From assembly GCA_027858855.1 (NCBI GenBank), contig JAQIBV010000009.1:62001-126000 (forward strand): a stretch of DNA of 64,000 bases, written 5' to 3'. The translations under genes and the position numbers were made by a program. Under the pieces are notes generated by a model. That model was not told the DNA's origin. It did no database searches and saw only the letters and a program-made list of their open reading frames with translations. The DNA is from Spirochaetota bacterium (GTDB taxonomy: Bacteria > Spirochaetota > UBA4802 > JAFGJZ01). Below, piece after piece: positions 38,489 to 47,558 of this stretch; positions within the stretch are counted from its first letter, which is position 1, and each line of letters opens with the position of its first letter.

Positions 38489-39815
38489 ACAGCCCCATTT
38501 CCCAGATCATCTAAAAAAAACAATCCTGGACTATGTATCATCCGATTCGATCGATAAGCAAGAGATCAGTTATATGGCATATTCGATCCTCGACAACTAT
38601 TCATCTGCTGATACACTCTGCATTTGTACATCCGAAAGGAGTTATATAACCGCAGCGGTTTTATCATCCTGCTTAAACGGACCAAAATTGCTGTTTCCTC
38701 ATGCTATATCAGATCATGCATTAAGCGAAATAGGTAAAGAAACTGACATATCGGCATACCTTGTCTCGCCAAAGGAAAACCTGATAACAGGAAATCGGAG
38801 CTTTACTCCCGACGAAAATGAAACAAGTCGAGAAGACATAACATTTGCGCCCTACAATTCCTTTTTTTTAAAACTCTACACAAGCGGAACCAGCGGAAAA
38901 CCGAAAGGAAATTCCAAAAGCTTTATGAACATTTTTTCAGAGGCTCTTTTTCATGCAAGAACGCACTCGCTTTCTGAGAAAAATACATTCATTTCCACTG
39001 TTCCGCCATATCATATCTACGGATTTTTATTTTCAATAGTTCTCCCGCTGATCTGCGGATGTGTACCCTCCGACAAAACTCCGGTATTCCCTGAAGAGAT
39101 AATAGGCGCACTGCAAAATAACAGCGACTCTGTTTTTATAAGTATACCTGTTCACTATCGAATGATTCAGGATAAGCAAATAGATACGACAAAAATTTCC
39201 GTTGCTTTTTCATCATCCGCACCGCTTCCCGATTCGGTATCAAATACGCTGTATAACAAATCAAAGTTAAAAATTCATGAGATTTTTGGTTCCACCGAAA
39301 CAGGAGGAATATCATATAAATGTGCTGCTGATAATTCAGATGAATGGAATCCGTTTAGAAACGTGCTGATAAAAGCAATTGATAAGGTTTTATATGTTAA
39401 ATCAGATTTTTTGCATGAAAGCCTTGAAAAAACGGAAGATGACTTTTATATAACAAATGACCTTATTGAAATGACCTCTCAAAACGGATTCAGATTTCTT
39501 GGACGTAATGACAATATAATAAAAAAAGCCGGAAAGCGTATAAACCTCTCTGAAATTGAATCTATTATAAAAACACATCCTTTGGTTCACGACTGCAAGG
39601 TCGCTCCCATACCTGCATATCAGGGAAAAGATTATCAAATTGGCTGTATAGTGTCAGGGGATCTTGGATTTGAGACATTACAATCTTTTTTACATCAAAA
39701 ACTGGAGCCGCACCAACAACCTCAAAAGCTACTGATACAAAAAAATATTCCCAAAAACAAAATGGGCAAAATATTAATAACTGATATTATAAAACTGCTT
39801 ACCAACCAGGTATAG
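38478..39815 (+). CDS. AMP-forming acyl ligase (ApeH-like)
   Basis: A 445-residue member of the adenylate-forming family: P-loop TSGTSGKPKG (135-144), IFGSTETGGI, and NKMGKI with the catalytic Lys near the C-terminus. The length is short for a CoA ligase, which fits ACP-loading ligases. Inferred role: activates the aryl acrylate and loads it on the carrier protein. It is in the same operon as the O-methyltransferase. Confidence 0.88.
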   Translation: MNNKQPHFPDHLKKTILDYVSSDSIDKQEISYMAYSILDNYSSADTLCICTSERSYITAAVLSSCLNGPKLLFPHAISDHALSEIGKETDISAYLVSPKENLITGNRSFTPDENETSREDITFAPYNSFFLKLYTSGTSGKPKGNSKSFMNIFSEALFHARTHSLSEKNTFISTVPPYHIYGFLFSIVLPLICGCVPSDKTPVFPEEIIGALQNNSDSVFISIPVHYRMIQDKQIDTTKISVAFSSSAPLPDSVSNTLYNKSKLKIHEIFGSTETGGISYKCAADNSDEWNPFRNVLIKAIDKVLYVKSDFLHESLEKTEDDFYITNDLIEMTSQNGFRFLGRNDNIIKKAGKRINLSEIESIIKTHPLVHDCKVAPIPAYQGKDYQIGCIVSGDLGFETLQSFLHQKLEPHQQPQKLLIQKNIPKNKMGKILITDIIKLLTNQV

Positions 39816-39825
39816 GAAGAATACA

Positions 39826-40707
39826 ATGTTTTGGAAATTACTTTACATTTTGGGAAATCTTATAGCTTTTTTACATTTATATTTCATTATTTATTTAATT
39901 GCTTTTTTTGTCGCGGTGGGTTATTTCATCTTTAATAAACAGGGCGTAAAAAATAGTGTAGCTTTTTTTAAAAAGGTATTTCCAGACAAAGGTGCATTGT
40001 TTTATTACAGATGTGCTTTTTTACAATTTCTAAAGTTCTCTTATCTTTTCTGTGAAAGATTTATTAACAGGGACTATTCCAAAACGACCTGGGAATCCGA
40101 TGGTTGGGAGTATCTTGAAAAAGCAATATCAGAAAAGACCGGTGGTATTCTTTTAATGTCACATATTGGCAACTGGGATGCTGCCAGCTATCTTTTTTAC
40201 AGAGAAAGTACAAATCTTATGCTTCTTATCGGAACAAGAAACAGCGAAGAGATGGAGAAATACTACAAAAAAAAGTTCAAAAACAGTAATATTAAAATTA
40301 TTACGACTGAGCCTGGGAATCAATCTCCTGCAAATATCATTGAACCTGTAAACTTTTTAAAAGAAGGTGGTTTTGTGGCTGTAACCGGAGATAGAATCTG
40401 GCACAGTTCACAACGATTCATTGAAGCTCAATTTATGAATGAAACAATTCATGTTCCTGAATTTCCATTTATGCTCTCTATGTTATCAAAAAAACCAGTC
40501 TATATTTTTTTTATTACAGGTAAAAAAAGAGATCACTATTATTTAAGGGGGGTTAAACCACTTATGCTTTCGTCTGATAAAAGGGAAAACCGGACTGAGG
40601 TATTGCATTCAGCGGTGCAGCTCTATTCTGAGGAACTTGAAAAATTTGCCAGGCACTATCCATTCAGCTGGTTTCATTTTGAAGATTTCTTCAAACGGAA
40701 TGAGTAA
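39826..40707 (+). CDS. LpxL-like lysophospholipid acyltransferase
   Basis: A 293-residue protein with an N-terminal membrane segment (residues 12-35) and the HX4D motif H113-D118 (SHIGNWD) of the LpxL/HtrB lauroyltransferase group, then GGFVAVTGDR. Such acyltransferases occur in aryl polyene clusters and probably build the lipid to which the pigment is attached. Its 3' end overlaps the convergent flavoprotein gene by 17 bp. Confidence 0.85.
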   Translation: MFWKLLYILGNLIAFLHLYFIIYLIAFFVAVGYFIFNKQGVKNSVAFFKKVFPDKGALFYYRCAFLQFLKFSYLFCERFINRDYSKTTWESDGWEYLEKAISEKTGGILLMSHIGNWDAASYLFYRESTNLMLLIGTRNSEEMEKYYKKKFKNSNIKIITTEPGNQSPANIIEPVNFLKEGGFVAVTGDRIWHSSQRFIEAQFMNETIHVPEFPFMLSMLSKKPVYIFFITGKKRDHYYLRGVKPLMLSSDKRENRTEVLHSAVQLYSEELEKFARHYPFSWFHFEDFFKRNE

Positions 40708-42193
40708 ATGTTCTGTTTTCAAGGGTGCATAACTTCTGAATGACTTCACGTGCCGACAATGCAGCAAAAGGCACTCCTCCGCCTGGTTTTACCCAATGAC
40801 CGCACATGTAAAAATTCTGTAAACCCGGCAACTCAGCGTTTAGCCCCTTACCATAGGATATTTTTGCAGCTTGAGGAGTACACAACCAACCTTCAAAAGA
40901 GCCATTTCGGTTATGAGTATAACGACTGATTGTCAAGGGGGTTGAAATGTCGGTAGTTTCAACGGATTCTGTTATTCCGGGATATAGCCGTTCTAATTCA
41001 CTTAAAACATATTTCTCTATATTTAGTTTTTCATTTTCATATTTATCGGTTCCCCTGCAAAAATTTTTCCAATATTCGAAATCAGAATAAAAACGAACCT
41101 GTATAACCGAGCGACCTTTTGGACAAAGACTGTCGTCATATGAAAAATGCCTTACAGCAAGATATTCCTGATTACTACCACCAATGAAAACCGGTTTAGT
41201 AAGAACATGATTTTCGTAATGAGGATAACCGGACATATCCATTTTGATGCCAAATGAAACTAAAATCAAAGAAGGGAAAAGTGGCATTGTATTATAAAAA
41301 TTGGTGATTTCGGTATTTACAAATTTACCTTCCAAGAGTTCAAAAATAGTCTTATACCCGTCTGCAGCAGAAATAACAAGATCTGAATAATGGGACTGGT
41401 CGTTATCCAGAATAACACCGGAAGCGCTCGAATCACTAACGATAATTTTTTTTACATACGAATTTTTTTTAATAGCTCCGTTCAAGGACAGGTATTTTTT
41501 TTCAAGACTTTTTGACAAGGAATCGGATCCTCCACGTAGCAGACCTGCATTCTTGTCATGAAAATATCCCAAAGTCATTACAATAGAGAGCATTGATAAA
41601 TTGGAAATGGAAAATATCCGCAAAAAGGCCTTTCTCAATTCCTCCGATTTGAAACGCATCAGATACTCTTCAAGAGTAAGTTTCATGTACCGGCGAAAAA
41701 TATAGGCATAGGGCTTGACATACGATATTTTATCCAGCGCTTTCTGTTTGTTAAAATGAAGAGAGTTCTGCTCAAGAGCAGGTTGAAAACGCGAAATAAA
41801 ACAGATATCTTCTATTAATTCGTGAATAAGATCTGAATCTTCAGGAGAAAAAAGTAACAGTGATTTCTTGAATTTTTGCATATCATTATTTACAACTAAT
41901 GATATTGCATTTTCATTATGAATGCGAATATACTCATCATTATCTATAACATCAAAGCGATCTGCAACTCCCAGCTCTGACCATAAATCATTAATAAGGT
42001 GTCCTTTTCGTGTGCCTACCAGCCAATGAAGACAACCGTCAAAAGAGTATCCCGCTCTTTTCCATGTTGTGCATAAACCTCCGGAAATAGAATGAGATTC
42101 AAATATTACGGAATCATATCCATTCATTTGCGCATAACATCCGGCAGCTAAACCAGAGATTCCACCACCGATAATAATAATTTTTTTTACCAA
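40691..42193 (-). CDS. Phytoene desaturase/isomerase-like FAD oxidoreductase
   Basis: A 500-residue flavoprotein of the CrtI/CRTISO/retinol-saturase group: N-terminal dinucleotide motif GGGISGLAAG (9-18), ESHSISGGLCTTWKRAGYSF and a C-terminal MCGHWVKPGGGVPFAALSA flavin motif. Family members desaturate, saturate or isomerise long polyenes. In this cluster it could adjust the polyene double bonds; the reaction is not known. The start is TTG at 42193 with GGGAG five bases upstream; no nearby ATG fits. Confidence 0.88.
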   Translation of the reverse strand: MVKKIIIIGGGISGLAAGCYAQMNGYDSVIFESHSISGGLCTTWKRAGYSFDGCLHWLVGTRKGHLINDLWSELGVADRFDVIDNDEYIRIHNENAISLVVNNDMQKFKKSLLLFSPEDSDLIHELIEDICFISRFQPALEQNSLHFNKQKALDKISYVKPYAYIFRRYMKLTLEEYLMRFKSEELRKAFLRIFSISNLSMLSIVMTLGYFHDKNAGLLRGGSDSLSKSLEKKYLSLNGAIKKNSYVKKIIVSDSSASGVILDNDQSHYSDLVISAADGYKTIFELLEGKFVNTEITNFYNTMPLFPSLILVSFGIKMDMSGYPHYENHVLTKPVFIGGSNQEYLAVRHFSYDDSLCPKGRSVIQVRFYSDFEYWKNFCRGTDKYENEKLNIEKYVLSELERLYPGITESVETTDISTPLTISRYTHNRNGSFEGWLCTPQAAKISYGKGLNAELPGLQNFYMCGHWVKPGGGVPFAALSAREVIQKLCTLENRTFTHSV

Positions 42194-42238
42194 TCAAACT
42201 CCCGAAACGACTAAATCCAATTATTTATTGCAATTGAC

Positions 42239-42643
42239 CTATTTTGACATCATTATCGGCCAACCAACCTTTAAATCCAAAGATCGAGAATACTGACCGA
42301 TTAATACTACCTGTTTGGTATCCTGTCCAAGAGTAAGTTTCGCGAAATAATATGGTATACCTTCTGAGATAAAAGCAAAATAGACTGTTTTTCCGTTTAT
42401 ACGGCCATGAGCTATATAATTACCAAATTTACCTTTTACAAAATTTCCATCCTGCTGCAAATAAGTATCACCCCAATCAGGGTTTTCCCATTTGCCAGCT
42501 ATATTCATACCAGTATTACCGGCATGTGATTTAAGCCAAGACTCATAATCAATTTTTTTATTCGTAACTCTAGGATTTCTAATTTGCGCATTTTCACATG
42601 AGAATAAGATAACAAAAATAACATAAAGTAATATTTTTTTCAT
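42239..42643 (-). CDS. Small lipoprotein, unknown function
   Basis: A 134-residue protein with a short signal peptide and lipobox ILFSC (Cys16). The mature part is small, with beta-rich sequence around GKWENPDWGDTYLQQDG and GKFGNYIAHGRINGK, resembling domains that test for a molecule class by a small beta-barrel, but I cannot name a family. AGGTTACT precedes the ATG. It lies 45 bp upstream of the flavoprotein gene on the same strand and may be co-transcribed with it. Confidence 0.75.
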   Translation of the reverse strand: MKKILLYVIFVILFSCENAQIRNPRVTNKKIDYESWLKSHAGNTGMNIAGKWENPDWGDTYLQQDGNFVKGKFGNYIAHGRINGKTVYFAFISEGIPYYFAKLTLGQDTKQVVLIGQYSRSLDLKVGWPIMMSK

Positions 42644-42998
42644 AGTAACCTATCAATTAAAGAGTTGATTGCGAAACATAAGTGAACGACAGAAAAATCA
42701 TCTTATTTTAAAAGCCTATACAGTCATAGACCCACATTTAAAGTAATTTTTTATATCCTGTGCGAGAAGTCAAGCATCCTTATAGAAAAGTATAAGTATT
42801 TGAGGTTACTTTAATCAACCTTTTTTAGAAATCGATAATGCTAAGTTCAAAAAAACCTGTGTTTATTGTATTTTTTCAACATAATAAACACAGGTTACAT
42901 TTTGCATTCGCACCCACTAAGACCGCTTTATACTCACTCGCGCGCTTAGCTTACGAGTGAGCACAGGGAACATCCATAATATTTTTAGATGTTCCCTC
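42644..42998. terminator. Non-genic stretch with three hairpins after the hydrogenase operon
   Basis: Three stems lie in a row downstream of hydA (minus strand). (1) 42965-42974/42988-42997, two bases past the hydA stop, no U-run. (2) 42933-42940/42954-42961, CTCACTCG/CGAGTGAG. (3) 42854-42867/42883-42896, a 14-bp stem followed on the minus strand by TTTTTT, a good intrinsic terminator for the operon. The rest of the 355 bp shows no gene. Confidence 0.75.
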
Positions 42999-44762
42999 TT
43001 ATTTGTTATACAATTTTCGAGGTGTATACGAAGTGTGCAACAATTTATGCGCCTTGTGACTACCCGGTTCTTCGAGAAAATCTTTGTAAATCTTGGTAAT
43101 CATCGGGTTTTGATGAGAACATCGTTTATCAGACTGCTCATCATCCTTATACATACCTGCAGACCGTTTCGCACGAATTTCGTCGGTTGCGCCATATGGC
43201 TGACCGCCACCTCCGACACATCCACCACGACAGGCCATAACCTCGACAAAATCGTATGGTGATTTCTCACCCTTGGCTAAAGCCACACGGATTTTATCCA
43301 GAACATACTCTACGTTAACCAAGCCATGAGCAACAGCAACATTAACAGGTGTTCCCTTAACGTCAATTGTAGCCTCTTTTACGCCATCAAGACCACGAAC
43401 AGGAACCAGATTAACATCAGGTAACTCCTCTTTGGTTATAAGAAAATATGCAGAACGAAGAGCTGCTTCCATTACACCGCCGGTAGCGCCGAAGATTGTA
43501 CCTGCACCGGTGTATTCAGCCAGAATTTCATCGGCTCCCTCATCTTCAAGATTCTCAAAATCAATACCGGTCTGTTTAATCATTCGAGCAAGCTCACGAG
43601 TTGTTAATACAACATCAACATCCTGATAACCACTCGAAAACATATCTTCATTACGGTTACACTCGAACTTCTTGGCTGTACATGGCATAATAGAGACCGA
43701 GTAAATCTTTGACGGATCTATATTCTGCTGCTCGGCATAATAGGTCTTAATCATCGCACCCATCATCTCTTGTGGAGATTTAGCGGTCGAGAAATGTTCT
43801 ATCATGTCGTGATCGTATTTTTCAAGATAATCGATCCATGCAGGACAGCATGAAGTAATTAGTGGTATCTGTTTATTTGTAGTAAAACGCTTAACAAATT
43901 CGGTACCCTCTTCAAGTATGGTAAGATCGGCCGAAAAGTTAGTATCAAATACAGCCTTGAATCCAAGACGTCGAAGTGCCGCGTACAATTTACCGGTTGA
44001 TATTTCACCTGGTTCATAACCAAAGGCCTCTCCGATTGCGACTCGTACTGCCGGTGCAATCTGAACAACCGGGTATACTTCGTTATCCGTAACACACTCA
44101 CAACATAGTTTTTCCCAGACCTCAGTTACCTGGTCTTTCTCGTAAATTGCTCCAACCGGACAATGTGCTGAACACTGACCACATTTTACACAGGGACTAT
44201 CTGCCAATTGAACATCAGCTGCAGGAGCAATACGTGTTTCAAAACCACGACCAAGAAATTCCAGAGCCCAGACATTCTGCATCTGCTGGCACACCTGAGC
44301 ACAACGGCCACACAGGATACACTTCTCGGGATCAAGCACAATAGACGGTGTTGAAGTATCACATGGCAGATCACGCAATTGCTGCTGATAAGGAACCTCG
44401 CGTATTCCAAAATCTGCAGCCAGTTTCTGAAGCTCACAATTACCGTTACGTGCGCATTTTAAACAGTCATTAGGATGACGAGATAAAATTAGCTCGAGTA
44501 CAGTTTTTCTGACCTTCACTATTTCAGAGTCATGTGTAATAACACTCATTCCATCCTGCACTTCCATCGCACAGGCACGAAACATCTTCGGGGAATTCTC
44601 AAGTTTTACTATACATAAGCCACATGCAGCCCATGGTTCTAGATCAGGATGATCACATAGTTTGGGAATTTTAATTTTTGCTGTTTCGGCCGCCTTAAGA
44701 ATCGTAAGACCCTTCTCAACTTCATAGGGCTTGCCGTTAAATTTTATAGTAACTGTTTCCAT
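42999..44762 (-). CDS. hydA: [FeFe] hydrogenase catalytic subunit
   Basis: A 587-residue [FeFe] hydrogenase large subunit of the trimeric NAD-linked (bifurcating-type) group. Clusters visible: [2Fe-2S] C36, C47, C50, C64; His-ligated [4Fe-4S] H96, C100, C103, C109; two ferredoxin-type clusters (CILCGRCAQVC from 148, CVKCGQCSAHC from 191). H-cluster ligands: C305/C306 (TSCCPAW), C361 (MPCTAKKFE), C511 and C515 (MACRGGCVGGGG). Oddity: CCEC at 220-223, just before the H-domain, is extra to the usual ligands. Last gene of the operon. Confidence 0.95.
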   Translation of the reverse strand: METVTIKFNGKPYEVEKGLTILKAAETAKIKIPKLCDHPDLEPWAACGLCIVKLENSPKMFRACAMEVQDGMSVITHDSEIVKVRKTVLELILSRHPNDCLKCARNGNCELQKLAADFGIREVPYQQQLRDLPCDTSTPSIVLDPEKCILCGRCAQVCQQMQNVWALEFLGRGFETRIAPAADVQLADSPCVKCGQCSAHCPVGAIYEKDQVTEVWEKLCCECVTDNEVYPVVQIAPAVRVAIGEAFGYEPGEISTGKLYAALRRLGFKAVFDTNFSADLTILEEGTEFVKRFTTNKQIPLITSCCPAWIDYLEKYDHDMIEHFSTAKSPQEMMGAMIKTYYAEQQNIDPSKIYSVSIMPCTAKKFECNRNEDMFSSGYQDVDVVLTTRELARMIKQTGIDFENLEDEGADEILAEYTGAGTIFGATGGVMEAALRSAYFLITKEELPDVNLVPVRGLDGVKEATIDVKGTPVNVAVAHGLVNVEYVLDKIRVALAKGEKSPYDFVEVMACRGGCVGGGGQPYGATDEIRAKRSAGMYKDDEQSDKRCSHQNPMITKIYKDFLEEPGSHKAHKLLHTSYTPRKLYNK

Positions 44763-44778
44763 TTATTCTTGCTCCTCC

Positions 44779-46581
44779 TTATCCGCGGGTTATCGCCTGG
44801 AATTTACATGCTTCATAGCACTCTCCACACTTAATACACGCGTTCTGATCAATTTCATGAGGCTGTTTACGTTCACCTGATATAGCATTTACCGGACACT
44901 TTCTTGCACATACCGTACAACCGACACATTTATCTTTTAGAATATTAAACTGTAAAAGATCCTTACATACACCGGCAGAACATTTTTTGTCAGTAATGTG
45001 CTCAAGATACTCATCTTTGAAATATCGAAGGGTCGACGCAACTGGATTCGGAGCTGTTTGCCCCAGACCGCAGAGAGATGCCCGCTGCATTGCGAGAGAG
45101 ATATCTTCCATTTTATTGATGTCGTCAAGCTCTCCATTACCCTGAGAAATTTTATCGAGTAATCCGTACAACTGTTTTCCACCGATACGGCAGGGAGCAC
45201 ACTTTCCACACGACTCATCAACTGTAAAATCAAGATAGAACTTTGCAATGTCGAGCATACAGTCATCTTCATCCATTACAATCAATCCACCAGAACCCAT
45301 AATCGAACCCAGTTTAGCGAGGTTCTCATAGTCGATCGGAGTGTCCAAGAATTCCTCGGTAATAACACCACCTGATGGTCCACCGGATTGAGCGGCCTTA
45401 AACTTACGTCCGTTCGGGATTCCGCCACCGATATCGTAGATAATCTCGCGAAGAGTAATACCCATCGGTACCTCAATCAGACCAGAGTTTTTGATTTTTC
45501 CGGTTAGAGCAAATACTTTGGTTCCTTTGGAAGTTTCTGTTCCGATTGATGCAAACCAGTCACCACCCTTAAGAATAATCATTGGTATATTAGCATAGGT
45601 CTCCACATTATTGATGACGGTAGGCTTTTTCCAAAGACCATGAGTTGCCGGAAATGGTGGCCGAGGGATAGGCATTCCTCGTTTTCCTTCAATTGAAGCA
45701 AGAAGAGCTGTCTCTTCACCACAGACAAATGCTCCAGCACCAAGTCTGATCTCGATATCAAAGCTGAAATCAGTTCCCAGAATATTATCACCTAAAAGCC
45801 CCATATCCTTAGCCTGCTGAATTGCAATCTTAAGACGGCTGATAGCAAGCGGATACTCGGCCCGTATATAGATAAAACCTTTTTGTGCTCCAACCGTATA
45901 ACCGGCAATAGTCATTGCTTCGAGTACTGAATGTGGATCTCCTTCGAGAGTTGAACGGTCCATATAGGCTCCCGGATCGCCCTCATCCGCATTACAGACA
46001 ACATACTTGGTTTCGGAATTAGTAGCGCCCTTGGTAAAGTTCCACTTCATCCAAGTTGGGAAACCAGCTCCACCGCGCCCTCGTATACCAGCCTTTTTTA
46101 ATTCATCAATCACTTGTTCAGGCTTCATATCGAAGAGAACCTTTTCAAGAGCTGCATAACCGTCTCGTGCTATGTACTCTTCAATGACTTCAGGATCGAT
46201 CATACCACAGTTACGAAGAACAATTCGATACTGTTTTTGATAAAAACTGATATCTTTCTCTTCAGCAATTACTGACTTACGATTCTTGTCATCACTAGCA
46301 CTGTAAATGAGACGCTCTACAGGACGTCCCTTAATAATATGCTCATCAACAAGCTCTTTTGCATCTTCCGGCTTAACCTGAACATAGAATGTGTTTTCTG
46401 GAAGAATCTTAACGATTGGTCCCTGTTCACAAAATCCAAAACAGCCAGTTTTAATAACCTGAACCTGTTCGGACAACTTATTTGCTTCAATTTCATTTTT
46501 TAAATTCTGATAAATCTTGTCGGCATGACTGGATTCACATCCGGTTCCGCCGCAAACAAGAATATAACTTCTGTATGCCAT
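44779..46581 (-). CDS. hydB: NAD-linked hydrogenase subunit (NuoF-like, FMN/FeS)
   Basis: A 600-residue NuoF-like subunit. The N-terminal thioredoxin-like [2Fe-2S] domain has C10, C15, C47, C51; the FMN/NADH domain has RGRGGAGFPTWMKW; a [4Fe-4S] site is CGKCAPCRIGG; and two ferredoxin motifs (CVGCTVCARKCP, CIKCGECYEACK) are at the C-terminus. This is the HydB layout of electron-bifurcating hydrogenases, which couple NADH and ferredoxin to H2. The gene sits 16 bp before hydA. Confidence 0.94.
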   Translation of the reverse strand: MAYRSYILVCGGTGCESSHADKIYQNLKNEIEANKLSEQVQVIKTGCFGFCEQGPIVKILPENTFYVQVKPEDAKELVDEHIIKGRPVERLIYSASDDKNRKSVIAEEKDISFYQKQYRIVLRNCGMIDPEVIEEYIARDGYAALEKVLFDMKPEQVIDELKKAGIRGRGGAGFPTWMKWNFTKGATNSETKYVVCNADEGDPGAYMDRSTLEGDPHSVLEAMTIAGYTVGAQKGFIYIRAEYPLAISRLKIAIQQAKDMGLLGDNILGTDFSFDIEIRLGAGAFVCGEETALLASIEGKRGMPIPRPPFPATHGLWKKPTVINNVETYANIPMIILKGGDWFASIGTETSKGTKVFALTGKIKNSGLIEVPMGITLREIIYDIGGGIPNGRKFKAAQSGGPSGGVITEEFLDTPIDYENLAKLGSIMGSGGLIVMDEDDCMLDIAKFYLDFTVDESCGKCAPCRIGGKQLYGLLDKISQGNGELDDINKMEDISLAMQRASLCGLGQTAPNPVASTLRYFKDEYLEHITDKKCSAGVCKDLLQFNILKDKCVGCTVCARKCPVNAISGERKQPHEIDQNACIKCGECYEACKFQAITRG

Positions 46582-46595
46582 TTGTATCCCCCGGA

Positions 46596-46991
46596 CTACT
46601 TATTTTCTATAATATCAACAGATGGTCTGTCAAATACGTGCTCAGAAACAAGCTGCTTTCTAACTAAATGATTTCCAACTATAAGCTTCGCAACATCGAC
46701 ACTGACATTGTTATAAATTGTGTCCGGCATGTCAGGAACCTTGACCTCAACGGTCGGTTCGTATGTGCAAAATCCCATACAGCCTGTCTGCTTAATTCTA
46801 ACATTTGTCAGGTTATGTTTGTCAATCTCTGCAATAAAAGCGTCGAGAGCATCTTTGGCTCCGGCCGCGATACCACAGGTACCCATTCCAACAATAACAT
46901 CAATTTCTTTATTATCAGTTTCACGCTTTTGAATTTCATGTTTCTTATTATCTCTGAGCTTTCTTAGCTCTTCAAGAGTTAGCTTTGCCAT
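46596..46991 (-). CDS. Thioredoxin-like [2Fe-2S] ferredoxin
   Basis: A 131-residue protein with a helical N-terminus (KLTLEELRKLRDNKKHE) and a thioredoxin-fold ferredoxin domain: C39 (GMGTCGIAAG) and C71, C75 (TGCMGFC). Only three of the usual four Cys ligands are obvious, which is common in this subgroup beside HydB. GGAGGA five bases before the ATG at 46991 favours it over the ATG four codons upstream. Inferred role: electron carrier within the hydrogenase complex. Confidence 0.88.
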   Translation of the reverse strand: MAKLTLEELRKLRDNKKHEIQKRETDNKEIDVIVGMGTCGIAAGAKDALDAFIAEIDKHNLTNVRIKQTGCMGFCTYEPTVEVKVPDMPDTIYNNVSVDVAKLIVGNHLVRKQLVSEHVFDRPSVDIIENK

Positions 46992-47007
46992 TTTTTCCTC
47001 CATATAA

Positions 47008-47547
47008 TCAGGATATATCCTCTTCTTGCGAAGAGAAGAAATCTTTTAATAATACTAATGATTGAGAATCTGTAAAATCTCCAAGGGCTTCGTGTAATTC
47101 AGAACGTGAAACCCGATATGATTTACCAATATTTTTTCTGTGAACCAGCAGATCATAATCTGAATCGAACAACATCAGAGAACGGAAAACACCGGGCAAG
47201 TCACCTACTGGCGGCATATCAATGTGCCCCTTAAAAAACGAAAAATAGAGCGATGTTCCTGTCCCTTTCTCGGACTTGATATCAAACGAACCACCAGTGG
47301 CCTCGACAGCCTGAATTATAAAGGGTATTCCAAGACCGACTGAACGGGCAGAATGCTTTTCTCCATTTGTAAAAAAAGGATCTTTAACACGGCCTAATGT
47401 TGTATTGTCCATTCCGCATCCGTCATCACCAATGCAAACTTCAAGCTGATCATCCGATTCAAGCAGATCAAGAGTAATAACTGAAGCCCCCGACTCTACC
47501 GAATTTTGAATTAGATCAAGAAGATAGTCACATACTGAATACTGCAC
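47008..47547 (-). CDS. Histidine-kinase-like ATPase (HATPase_c), unknown role
   Basis: A 179-residue GHKL ATPase domain protein without phosphoacceptor His or sensor domain: N-box with N15 (DLIQNSVESGA), G1 box DDGCGMD (41-47), G2 box RSVGLGIP (69-75) and GTGTSLYF. Such a gene often lies within NAD-dependent [FeFe] hydrogenase operons. It may be a kinase-type regulator or chaperone; the role is unknown. The start is GTG at 47547, 11 bp after hydC. Confidence 0.88.
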   Translation of the reverse strand: MQYSVCDYLLDLIQNSVESGASVITLDLLESDDQLEVCIGDDGCGMDNTTLGRVKDPFFTNGEKHSARSVGLGIPFIIQAVEATGGSFDIKSEKGTGTSLYFSFFKGHIDMPPVGDLPGVFRSLMLFDSDYDLLVHRKNIGKSYRVSRSELHEALGDFTDSQSLVLLKDFFSSQEEDIS

Positions 47548-47558
47548 ACTAATTACCC

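Larger units (their letters stand above)
20961..42193. other. Aryl-polyene-type pigment biosynthesis gene cluster
   Basis: About 20 genes with the gene set of bacterial aryl polyene clusters: two ACPs, ketosynthase with chain-length factor, second ketosynthase, ketoreductase, hotdog dehydratases, thioesterase, AMP ligase, glycosyltransferase, acyltransferases, LolA-like carrier, DUF3261-like lipoprotein and MMPL exporter. An ammonia-lyase and an O-methyltransferase are added. Transcription runs in minus (20961-25573), plus (25917-28794), minus (28799-36810) and plus (37038-40707) blocks, with a minus flavoprotein at the edge. There are no dialkylresorcinol (DarA/DarB) genes, so a flexirubin-type ester partner is not made here. 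Confidence 0.85.

Noticed and set aside
20961-42193. Flexirubin cluster
   Set aside because: Despite the ammonia-lyase, there are no DarA/DarB-type dialkylresorcinol genes in the window.
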